The notes below the pieces were generated by a model, which saw nothing but the letters and a program-made list of their open reading frames with translations, was not told the DNA's origin and ran no database searches. From CBDVAK01 sp965371945 (GTDB taxonomy: Bacteria > Pseudomonadota > Gammaproteobacteria > Competibacterales > JAHEDQ01), in assembly GCA_965371945.1 (NCBI GenBank), contig CBDVAK010000213.1, positions 1 through 6,238 on the forward strand: 6,238 nt of DNA. Reading direction: 5' to 3'. Shown piece after piece: positions 1-6,238 of this stretch (the first letter of the stretch is position 1; each line of letters begins with the position of its first letter). Both the position numbers and the translations under genes were made by a program.

Positions 1-50
1 ACTCAATCAGGCTCGCCCTCGCTACGATCGCTATTCTCGGACAGCCTCCT

Positions 51-210
51 AGGCGATTTCTGTCAAATGGCATACCAGCCTGCTTGTCTTCTGGTCCGTC
101 TTCGGCGTTGCGCCAGCAGTTACATAGCCGTGCTATGCGCCTGCTGACGCGCCTTGAATACGAACCGGAATCCTGCGCATCCTGAGTATGTCATTTTTCG
201 GCAATCGCCT
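51..210. repeat. ~160-bp imperfect palindromic (foldback) intergenic repeat
   Basis: The two ends are exact inverted repeats of each other: AGGCGATT at 51-58 and AATCGCCT at 203-210. In the same register, AAATGGCATAC (65-75) pairs with GTATGTCATTT (186-196) with one mismatch. The centre is a strong hairpin: CAGCAG (114-119) and CATAGC (123-128) pair with GCTATG (132-137) and CTGCTG (141-146) around a 3-nt loop. The arms between are less well matched, with a net offset of one base, so the whole unit can fold as one long interrupted stem. The left half recurs at 6184-6238. It has no room for a transposase, so it fits a non-autonomous, MITE- or ERIC-like dispersed repeat. I do not recognise a named family. 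It lies directly upstream of the helicase gene and probably forms part of its 5' leader. Confidence 0.8.
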
Positions 211-228
211 TGGTACGAAGCTCGGCCC

Positions 229-2655
229 ATGGCGAGAATTCTGTTGAAGGCATCCACAAGCGTACAGACGAGCGATAGCGGGAGCCACGACGTCCGGGTA
301 GCGGAATTGATCGACCAGCTGCGCCGTCGAGACAGCCGCTGTATCACGGCTGAGGTCACCATCCCGGCAACACCGGGCCAATATGATGAGTTTCCGGTTG
401 GGCTCGATCCCCGTCTGTCAGCCGCCCTCAGAAAGCGCGATATCAACCGTTTGTATCGTCACCAGCGGGACAGCTGGGATGATATCCAGGCCGGCAGGCA
501 CTGTGTCATCGTGACACCAACGGCGTCGGGAAAAACCCTGTGCTACAACCTTCCGGTGTTGCAGAGCGCCCTGCTGCAACGATCGAAATCGCTCTATCTG
601 TTTCCCACCAAAGCGTTGTCACAGGACCAGGTCGCGGAAATCAATGCGCTCAACAAGGCGGGCGGGCTGGGTATAAAAGCCTATACATTCGACGGCGACA
701 CGCCCGGTGATGCGCGGCGCGCGGTTCGAACCCGGGGCGATATCGTGGTCAGCAACCCGGACATGCTGCACCAGGGCATCCTGCCTCACCACACCAAGTG
801 GGCACAGTTTTTCGAGGCGCTGCGTTTTGTTGTCATCGACGAAATACATACCTACCGGGGTGTATTCGGCTCCCATATGGCGAATCTGATCCGGCGTTTG
901 CAGCGCATCTGCCGTTTCTATCGGGTACGACCGCAGTTCATACTGTGCTCGGCCACCATCGCCAATCCTGCTGAACTGGCCGCGCGGCTGATCGGCGATG
1001 AGGTCGCGCTGGTTGAGCGCAGCGGTGCGCCGAGCGGCCGCAAGACCCTGCTGCTATGGAATCCGCCGGTGGTCAACGCAGACCTCGGCATCCGCGCCTC
1101 CGCGCGCTCGCAGAGCGCACGTATCGCCAAAGCGGCGCTGCGCCGCGGGCTCAAGACCATTGTCTTTGCCCAGAGCCGTCTGATGGTGGAGGTGCTCACC
1201 AAGTATCTCAAGGACGCATTCGACGCGGATCCCAGAAAGCCGCCACGGGTGCGCGCCTATCGGGGCGGCTATCTGCCTACCGAACGGCGCCGGACCGAGC
1301 AACAGTTGCGCGAGGCGCAGGTGGACTGCGTGATTGCCACCTCAGCGCTGGAACTCGGTGTCGACATCGGCTCCCTGGATGTCTGTGTGCTGAACGGCTA
1401 TCCGGGAACCATCGCTGCCACCTGGCAGAGGCTGGGACGCGCCGGAAGACGTCAAAGAGAATCTTTGGGAGTCCTGGTGGCATCCAGTCTGCCGCTCGAC
1501 CAGTACATCGTCAGAAACCCGGATTTCTTTCTGTCGGCATCTCCGGAGCACGCCCGTATCGCTCCTGAACAGATGCTGATCCGCCTCGACCATATTCGCT
1601 GCGCAGCTTTCGAACTGCCGTTTCGCAGCGATGAGTGCTTCGGGGACAAGTTACCGACCGAGTTCCTGGAATACCTGCAGGAACAGCAGGTATTGCATCG
1701 CGAAGGAGATCGATGGCACTGGATCGCGGACAGCTATCCTGCCAACAGCGTCAGTCTGCGGAGTGTCGCCGAAGGCAATTTCGTCGTCATCGACGTGACC
1801 GGGGGTGGCCGCACGGTGATTGCCGAGGTGGATTATACCAGTGTGCCAGTGACCCTCTACGAGGGCGCCATCTACATGATTCAGGCGCGACCCTGGCAGG
1901 TCGAACGCCTTGATTGGGAAGGGCGCAAGGCGTTCGTGCGCCAGACCCGCGCCGACTACTATACCGACGCCATCGATTACACCCGGCTGAAAGTATTGGC
2001 TGAGTTCGACGGATGCGATGGCAACCACCATCGCTGCGTCCATGGCGAGGTGCATCTGGTCAGAAGAGTCGCGGGTTACAAAAAGATCCGTTACTACTCT
2101 CATGAGAACGTCGGTTATGGTGATATCAATCTACCCGACCAGGAACTGCATACCACGGCGCTTTGGTGGCAGGTCGATCCGAACGCGCTGGACGCTGCCT
2201 TTAGCTCGCGCTGGCATGCCCTCGACGGATTTCTGGGCGCAGCCTACGCTCTGCACTTTGTTGCAGCGATGCTGAGCATGTCGGAACCCCGTGATCTGGG
2301 CCGCGCCGTCGGCAATGCCGACAGCACCTGGTTTGGTCATGTCGAGCGCGGCGGCCGTGGTCAGATTCGCGATAACTCGGGGCAACCGCTGGACCCGACC
2401 GCCGGCTCCCAGGTATTTCAACCGACTGTATTTCTCTATGACAACTATCCCGGTGGTATCGGATTGTCCGAACCTCTGTACCAGATGCGTCAGCGGTTGG
2501 TCGATGCGGCCGCGCGGGCGATCGAGGCCTGTCAGTGTGAACACGGCTGTCCATCTTGTGTCGGACCGATTCTTGGCCGCGATGACGATCAGCAACGGGG
2601 GCCCCGTGACTCCGCACTGGTGGTGCTCAGCCTGTTGCGGGCAGATGCTTCATGA
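229..2655 (+). CDS. mrfA: MrfA/YprA-type DExH-box DNA helicase with C-terminal zinc-binding (DUF1998/MZB) domain
   Basis: This is a superfamily 2 ATP-dependent DNA helicase; the family includes B. subtilis MrfA (YprA) and fungal Hrq1 and works with the MrfB nuclease on mitomycin-type damage. Counting 808 residues from ATG 229, the motifs are: TPTASGKT Walker A (96-103), PTKAL motif Ia (126-130), SNPDML (175-180), DEIH Walker B (204-207), SAT motif III (241-243), TSALELGVDIG motif V (371-381) and QRLGRAGRR motif VI (400-408). A C-terminal cluster, CQCEHGCPSC (C768, C770, C774, C777), is the zinc site of the DUF1998/MZB domain. The protein is somewhat longer than B. subtilis MrfA (about 750 aa). 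The frame is open back to a TTG at 154, but that codon lies inside the palindromic repeat and its extra 25 residues are not family-like, so ATG 229 is preferred. The Shine-Dalgarno upstream of it is weak (GAAG, 217-220). The gene looks intact, and the next gene overlaps its stop. Confidence 0.93.
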   Translation: MARILLKASTSVQTSDSGSHDVRVAELIDQLRRRDSRCITAEVTIPATPGQYDEFPVGLDPRLSAALRKRDINRLYRHQRDSWDDIQAGRHCVIVTPTASGKTLCYNLPVLQSALLQRSKSLYLFPTKALSQDQVAEINALNKAGGLGIKAYTFDGDTPGDARRAVRTRGDIVVSNPDMLHQGILPHHTKWAQFFEALRFVVIDEIHTYRGVFGSHMANLIRRLQRICRFYRVRPQFILCSATIANPAELAARLIGDEVALVERSGAPSGRKTLLLWNPPVVNADLGIRASARSQSARIAKAALRRGLKTIVFAQSRLMVEVLTKYLKDAFDADPRKPPRVRAYRGGYLPTERRRTEQQLREAQVDCVIATSALELGVDIGSLDVCVLNGYPGTIAATWQRLGRAGRRQRESLGVLVASSLPLDQYIVRNPDFFLSASPEHARIAPEQMLIRLDHIRCAAFELPFRSDECFGDKLPTEFLEYLQEQQVLHREGDRWHWIADSYPANSVSLRSVAEGNFVVIDVTGGGRTVIAEVDYTSVPVTLYEGAIYMIQARPWQVERLDWEGRKAFVRQTRADYYTDAIDYTRLKVLAEFDGCDGNHHRCVHGEVHLVRRVAGYKKIRYYSHENVGYGDINLPDQELHTTALWWQVDPNALDAAFSSRWHALDGFLGAAYALHFVAAMLSMSEPRDLGRAVGNADSTWFGHVERGGRGQIRDNSGQPLDPTAGSQVFQPTVFLYDNYPGGIGLSEPLYQMRQRLVDAAARAIEACQCEHGCPSCVGPILGRDDDQQRGPRDSALVVLSLLRADAS

Positions 2656-3863
2656 GCGTGTTGCGTGCCCGACTGGAGCAGCTACGCGGTCAGGCGGGCG
2701 CGAAACCGCCGGCGACCGGCAACGACCTCAGCGCTGCAATAAGCTCTCGACGATCGAACCCCAGGGCCGCGGGCGGCAACCCCGGGGCTGGGGTGCTGGC
2801 CCGGCTGCTCGGTGGCCAGGTGCTGTCCGCGGGGGTCATCGAGGTATCGCCCGCCACCCACGAACCACAACTCTGGAGCTCTGGCGGGCAGTTGACAGGG
2901 ATGCGGCAGGCAATTGAAATGTTTGCCGTGGGCCGGGATCTGGATCCGCAGCGTGTGTTGTTTCTGGATACGGAGACCACCGGTCTGTCCGGTGGCACCG
3001 GCACACTGGCTTTCATGGTGGGGGTCGCGCGTATTCAGCGTGAACAGCTGCAGGTCAGGCAGTTCCTGCTCAGTAGTTTTGGTGGTGAAGCGGCACTGCT
3101 GGATGCGGTCGGCGCGTTTGCTGAAGGCACCGCAGCCCTGGTCAGTTACAATGGCCTCAGTTTCGATGTGCCGCTGCTGCAGACCCGCTATCGAATGACC
3201 GGCCTGCAGAATCCCTTTGCGGCAGCCGCTCATATCGATTTGTTGCACCATGCCCGGCGGGCGTTCGCCAGCCGCTGGCCGGATTGTCGACTGCAGACAG
3301 TGGAAAGGAGACTGCTGGGGATCGAACGGATAGGAGACTTGCCCGGTTCCGAGGCGCCGATGGCCTGGCTGCAATGGCTGCGGCACGGCGATCATCACCT
3401 GCTGGCCCGGGTGCTGCGACACAATCAGCAGGATGTGATTTCCCTGGCGAGACTACTGGACAAACTGGGTAGGCTTTATCACCGCCCCGGTAACACCGGG
3501 GCCGATATAGCCGGGATCGCCCGCTGGCACCTGCGTTGCGCACGACCCGATACCGCCTGGCATCTGCTTGCCCGCCATCAGGGGGAGCTGGATGAGCGCG
3601 GACTCCTCGAATTTGCCCGACTGTCGAGGTATCGAGGTCAAACTCAAACAGCGGTAGCATTGTGGCAGGAACTGGCACAGCGCGACTGCCCCCAGGCGGT
3701 CGGCAAACTGGCCGTACACTTTGAGCATCAATGCCGTGACTATACTGCCGCACTTCGTATGACGCACCGGTTGATCGATCTGGAAGGGCCTACGAGTGCC
3801 CACCTGCATCGCCAGCAGAGACTGCTCGGTCGCCTGGCCGCAAGTGGGGAAGCACCCTCGTGA
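2652..3863 (+). CDS. mrfB: MrfB/YprB-type DEDD-family (RNase H-like fold) exonuclease with TPR-like C-terminus
   Basis: This is a predicted metal-dependent 3'-5' exonuclease, partner of the helicase encoded just upstream. At 403 residues it is close to B. subtilis YprB/MrfB (about 410). The N-terminal 95 residues are poorly defined. The nuclease core follows: FLDTETTGLSGG carries exonuclease motif I (D106, E108), SYNGLSFD carries motif II (N167, D172), and RHNQQD carries motif III (H257, D261), a DEDDh-type set with H-x3-D spacing. HIDLLH (194-199) and RLQTVERRLLG (213-223) are also typical of the YprB family. Residues from about 285 to the end are helical and rich in alternating Ala/Leu/Arg, consistent with TPR-like repeats that could mediate protein contacts. 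The ATG shares four bases (ATGA) with the helicase stop, and no strong Shine-Dalgarno is visible, so translation is probably coupled. All catalytic positions appear present. Confidence 0.9.
   Translation: MSVLRARLEQLRGQAGAKPPATGNDLSAAISSRRSNPRAAGGNPGAGVLARLLGGQVLSAGVIEVSPATHEPQLWSSGGQLTGMRQAIEMFAVGRDLDPQRVLFLDTETTGLSGGTGTLAFMVGVARIQREQLQVRQFLLSSFGGEAALLDAVGAFAEGTAALVSYNGLSFDVPLLQTRYRMTGLQNPFAAAAHIDLLHHARRAFASRWPDCRLQTVERRLLGIERIGDLPGSEAPMAWLQWLRHGDHHLLARVLRHNQQDVISLARLLDKLGRLYHRPGNTGADIAGIARWHLRCARPDTAWHLLARHQGELDERGLLEFARLSRYRGQTQTAVALWQELAQRDCPQAVGKLAVHFEHQCRDYTAALRMTHRLIDLEGPTSAHLHRQQRLLGRLAASGEAPS
3846..3852 (+). promoter_or_regulatory. Shine-Dalgarno-like site for the vWA-like gene
   Basis: The purine run GGGGAAG sits 7 nt before the GTG at 3860, inside the 3' end of the nuclease gene. 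It supports use of this GTG, which overlaps the nuclease stop as GTGA, rather than a later start. It is the clearest ribosome-binding site in the operon. Confidence 0.5.
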
Positions 3864-4573
3864 CCAATCATCGCGATCGCCCTTTGCAGCCACGTTCGGA
3901 CAGCACCCAGATCGACGCCTTCGTCGATCGCGTTCGGCGGACTCCGGTGGCCACCGGACACCGGCACGGACGGCTGTTGTTCGCTCTGGATGCGACCGCC
4001 AGCCGCCAACCGACCTGGGATCAGGCTACTGCGATCCAGAGTCAGATGTTCCAGCAGGCAGGCCTGATCGGCAGTTTGGAGATACAGTTGGCCTATTATC
4101 GGGGTTACGGCGAGTTCTATGCCAGTCCCTGGATTTCCGACAGCCGCGAACTGTTGACGACGATGACGTCCGTACAATGCCGGGGTGGTCTGACCCAGTT
4201 GCAGCGGCTGCTGCGTCACGCCGTCGAGGAGACCGGCCGTCGCAAGGTTCAGGCAATGGTGTTCGTCGGTGATTGCATGGAGGAAAACGTCGATCAAGTC
4301 TGCCATCAGGCGGGAGAACTGGGATTGGCGGGAACCCCGGTATTTTTGTTTCAGGAAGGTCGTGATCCTGGTGCCGAGAACACTTTCCGTGAGATCGCCC
4401 GGCTCACCCGTGGTGCCTGGTGCCCCTTTGACAGCCACAGCGCGGAGCAGCTCAAACAACTGCTCACCGCGGTCGCCGTGTACGCCAGCGGGGGGCGGCG
4501 GGCGCTCGATTCGCTGGCGCAGCGATCCGGTTCGGTGTTGCGGCAACTGACACGGCAATTGCCGGGATCCTGA
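3860..4573 (+). CDS. vWA-like domain protein
   Basis: This is a 237-residue soluble protein with no signal peptide or membrane segment. The hydrophobic strand LLFALDATASR (39-49) followed by an amphipathic helix looks like the first strand of a von Willebrand A fold. D44-x-T46-x-S48 would be a variant of the DxSxS metal-ion (MIDAS) motif. T112 (in GGLTQL) and D138 (in VFVGDCMEE) fall where the remaining MIDAS Thr and Asp are expected. A later TPVFLFQEG strand and a FREIARLTRGAW segment (about 177-188) also match vWA proteins, in which the last strands carry a 'residue-by-residue state' loop. Such domains usually bind protein ligands through a divalent metal. The partner is unknown; no MoxR-type AAA ATPase is adjacent. 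The GTG start overlaps the nuclease stop by four bases, and the next gene begins 3 bp after its stop. The fold is an assignment from motifs, not from an alignment. Confidence 0.78.
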   Translation: MTNHRDRPLQPRSDSTQIDAFVDRVRRTPVATGHRHGRLLFALDATASRQPTWDQATAIQSQMFQQAGLIGSLEIQLAYYRGYGEFYASPWISDSRELLTTMTSVQCRGGLTQLQRLLRHAVEETGRRKVQAMVFVGDCMEENVDQVCHQAGELGLAGTPVFLFQEGRDPGAENTFREIARLTRGAWCPFDSHSAEQLKQLLTAVAVYASGGRRALDSLAQRSGSVLRQLTRQLPGS

Positions 4574-4576
4574 GCC

Positions 4577-5338
4577 ATGCCCCCGAATCTTCTGATATTG
4601 CTGATCCTGGCGGGCGGTGGCTTCGCATTCTACCGCTGGCTGCAACGCAACCACCCGACTCTGCTCGCTCAATATGGCAGAAAGTTCGCAATGTGGGGCG
4701 GACTCGGGGTGTTGCTGCTGCTGGCGGCCAGTGGTCGCCTCAACTGGTTGACTGCATTGATCGGTTCGCTGCTGGTGGCGGGTCAGCGGCTGTTGCCGCT
4801 GTTGCGGCTGGCACCGCTGGCGCAGCAACTGCACGGCCGTTTTCGTAGTCAGCAGGCCGCCCAACAAGGTCCGCACTCGGGTCAGCGATCCAGTGTCGAA
4901 ACCGATATGCTGAACATGACCCTCGACCACGACAGTGGTCAGATGAGCGGCACGGTGACCGCCGGGCGATTTCGCGGGCGCCAGGTCGAATCCATGCCAC
5001 GCGAGGAGTTGCTGGCACTGTATCAGGAGTGTGTGGCTGCCGATCAGCACTCCGCGTCCGTGCTCGAAGCTTATCTGGATCGCACCCAGGGCGAAGACTG
5101 GCGCGATCAGTATCGGGAATTCGCCAGCAGCGGCGGCGCAGGTCGCGGCGACAGCGTGGGTGCGACCATGAACGTGGCCGAAGCCTATGAGGTGTTGGGC
5201 CTGCACCGTGGCGCCAGCAAAGAGGAGATCCGTCAGGCTCACAGACGTTTGATGCAGAAGATGCACCCCGATCGCGGCGGCTCGGACTATCTGGCTGCCA
5301 AGATCAACCAGGCCAAGAAACTGTTGTTGTCGGCGTGA
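4577..5338 (+). CDS. Membrane-anchored J-domain protein, Pam18/Tim14-like
   Basis: A predicted co-chaperone of 253 residues. The N-terminus is hydrophobic, with likely membrane segments around residues 4-19, 37-51 and 55-70. A charged, flexible linker (about 80-130) and a helical region rich in E/L/Q (about 138-182) follow, then a short Gly/Ser stretch. The C-terminal J domain (about 200-253) starts AEAYEVLGL and carries the invariant HPD at 230-232. The segment around it (AHRRLMQKMHPDRGGS, then AAKINQAKKLL) closely resembles mitochondrial Pam18/Tim14 as I remember it. Such proteins stimulate the ATPase of a cytosolic-side Hsp70 (DnaK), so the J domain should face the cytoplasm; topology is inferred. 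It has no Gly/Phe or zinc-finger region and so is not a DnaJ proper. The ATG is 3 bp after the previous stop, with GGGA 9 nt upstream of it. The stop overlaps the next start as GTGA. Confidence 0.87.
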   Translation: MPPNLLILLILAGGGFAFYRWLQRNHPTLLAQYGRKFAMWGGLGVLLLLAASGRLNWLTALIGSLLVAGQRLLPLLRLAPLAQQLHGRFRSQQAAQQGPHSGQRSSVETDMLNMTLDHDSGQMSGTVTAGRFRGRQVESMPREELLALYQECVAADQHSASVLEAYLDRTQGEDWRDQYREFASSGGAGRGDSVGATMNVAEAYEVLGLHRGASKEEIRQAHRRLMQKMHPDRGGSDYLAAKINQAKKLLLSA

Positions 5339-6147
5339 AAAGACTATTGCCCCTGCTGCTGTCCGGCCTGCTGTGGGCGCCCTGGGTCCCGGCCCGTGAG
5401 CATGCCTGGCAGCAGCCGGTGTTGGCCGTGCAGCCCCCCGAAGCGCTGGCTTCGGAGTCAGGATTGACGCTTGAGCGCCAACACTGGTCGTTGGGCGGTG
5501 CTGGCGGCTGGTGCTGGCGGGCCCGGTTGCCGTTGCCGGGTTCCGCGCAAGTCCGGGCCGGCACATCGACCAAGACACTGGATGCCATTGTTCCCGGCAA
5601 TGACGGCCCCTGGGCACTGGTCAACGGGGGGTTCTACGATGTCGATGGCGAGGCCATGGGACTGGTGGTCGCCGACAGCGTCATCCAGGCCCCCTACCGG
5701 TTGGGAGGCGGCTCGGGCATATTCGAATATCGCGATGGTGTGCCGGCGATCGTACATCGCAGCCAGTATCGGCGAGGCGCCGAGCAGGCGCTGCAATCGA
5801 TCGATCGCATCGTTGCCGATTCGCGGACACTGGTTACTCCCCGCCCCGGTCGCAGGGTTGCCGCTCGTGCCGCGGTTGCGTTGTCCGAACGTGAACTCTG
5901 GCTGGTCCTGTGCGCGGATGAGCGCAGTGTTTCCGGCCAGGGTGATGAACTGCGCATTCACCTCCCCTCCGGACTGGGAATGCCGCTGTGGGCATTCGCC
6001 CAGTACCTCGAGACCACCACCGGAGCCACGGATGCGCTCAATCTCGATGGTTCGGTTTCCGCACAATTTGCAGCCAATATCGGTGATCGGAAGCTAAGAA
6101 TCCGCGCCTTGCGCGGCTCCATCAATGCGTTGGTCATCCGACCCTGA
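5335..6147 (+). CDS. Exported phosphodiester glycosidase-family (NAGPA/DUF2233-like) protein
   Basis: A 270-residue protein whose first 20 residues form a Sec signal peptide: KR, then LLPLLLSGLLW, ending in a V-P-A cleavage site after residue 20. The mature protein is therefore predicted to be periplasmic or secreted. The body fits the phosphodiester glycosidase family named after the mammalian enzyme that uncovers mannose-6-phosphate: NGGFYD (97-102), a QSIDRIV segment (154-160), an ARAAVAL segment (177-183) where homologues have an R-T/S-A core, and LNLDGSVSAQF (235-245) where the family has LDGG-x-S. The second glycine of that last motif is a serine here, so activity is uncertain. Bacterial members are mostly uncharacterised, with roles proposed around cell-wall or exopolysaccharide sugars. 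The GTG start overlaps the J-protein stop by four bases. I see no clear Shine-Dalgarno and no convincing terminator after the gene. Confidence 0.85.
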   Translation: MKRLLPLLLSGLLWAPWVPAREHAWQQPVLAVQPPEALASESGLTLERQHWSLGGAGGWCWRARLPLPGSAQVRAGTSTKTLDAIVPGNDGPWALVNGGFYDVDGEAMGLVVADSVIQAPYRLGGGSGIFEYRDGVPAIVHRSQYRRGAEQALQSIDRIVADSRTLVTPRPGRRVAARAAVALSERELWLVLCADERSVSGQGDELRIHLPSGLGMPLWAFAQYLETTTGATDALNLDGSVSAQFAANIGDRKLRIRALRGSINALVIRP

Positions 6148-6183
6148 GGCGCAAGCGTTCCGGCAGTCACCCCGACGCTGTTT

Positions 6184-6238
6184 GGCGATTTCTGTCAACA
6201 AAGTTACCAGCGTGCTTGTCTTTTCGCCCGTCTTCTGC
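6184..6238. repeat. Second copy of the palindromic repeat, left half, cut by the window edge
   Basis: This aligns without gaps to 52-106, with 44 of 55 bases identical. Shared blocks are GGCGATTTCTGTCAA, TACCAGC, TGCTTGTCTT and CCGTCTTC. It has the same orientation as the first copy and starts 37 bp after the last gene's stop. The central hairpin and right arm would lie beyond the window. Confidence 0.8.

Noticed and set aside
1..50. Possible remnant of another repeat copy ending in CGGACAGCCTCCT
   Set aside because: It has only loose resemblance to the right end of the 51-210 element (TTTTTCGGCAATCGCCT), needs gaps to align, and is too short to support. I see no other feature in this stretch.
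108..136. Possible sigma-70 promoter: TTGCGC (108-113), 17-bp spacer, TGCTAT (131-136)
   Set aside because: Each hexamer matches only 3 of 6 consensus bases, and both lie within the palindrome hairpin, so base pairing explains the sequence better.
110..150. Central hairpin of the repeat as an intrinsic terminator of an upstream gene
   Set aside because: The stem is followed by TTGAATACG rather than a U-rich tract, and no gene end is visible upstream.
2291..2917. A 208-codon + strand frame spanning the helicase/nuclease junction
   Set aside because: It overlaps the zinc-cluster end of the helicase and the start of the nuclease in another frame, and its translation is low-complexity with no motif.
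3740..5617. A 625-codon open frame on the minus strand opposite the vWA-like and J-domain genes
   Set aside because: It is Gln/Arg/Ala/His-rich with no recognisable domain and is antisense to two genes with clear motifs and coupled starts. Long antisense frames of this kind arise from codon bias in GC-rich genes.
6154..6179. Inverted repeat AGCGT/ACGCT after the last gene as a terminator
   Set aside because: It is only a 5-bp stem around a 16-nt loop with a GTTT tail, too weak for an intrinsic terminator.

Overview
The window looks like a stretch of Gram-negative chromosome. The DNA is GC-rich and densely coding. The downstream genes encode a predicted inner-membrane protein and a protein with a classic Sec signal peptide. 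The two main genes are bacterial MrfA/MrfB-type repair genes. A gammaproteobacterium is my best guess from overall protein flavour and the style of the intergenic repeats, but I cannot fix the taxon from sequence alone.

Layout: positions 1-228 are non-coding and mostly occupied by a roughly 160-bp imperfect palindrome (51-210). Five genes follow on the + strand, packed as a single apparent operon: (1) an MrfA/YprA-type DExH helicase with a C-terminal four-cysteine zinc domain (229-2655); (2) an MrfB/YprB-type DEDD exonuclease with a TPR-like tail (2652-3863); (3) a small protein resembling a von Willebrand A (vWA) domain (3860-4573); (4) a membrane-anchored J-domain protein whose C-terminus resembles mitochondrial Pam18/Tim14 (4577-5338); (5) an exported protein of the phosphodiester glycosidase (NAGPA/DUF2233-like) family (5335-6147). 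Genes 1/2, 2/3 and 4/5 overlap by 4 bp (ATGA, GTGA, GTGA) and genes 3/4 are 3 bp apart, so translational coupling is likely throughout. After the last stop there is a short spacer, and then a second, window-truncated copy of the same repeat in the same orientation (6184-6238).

How the genes may work together: MrfA and MrfB are an established helicase/nuclease pair, known from Bacillus subtilis as mitomycin repair factors acting in a UvrABC-independent pathway. Here the pair is fused in one transcription unit to a vWA-like protein, a membrane J-protein that could recruit DnaK, and a periplasmic glycosidase-like protein. The first two genes give a confident DNA-repair reading. A functional link to the last three is only an inference from the tight coupling. 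That extended architecture, together with the palindromic repeat at both ends of the cassette, is the most interesting aspect of the window.
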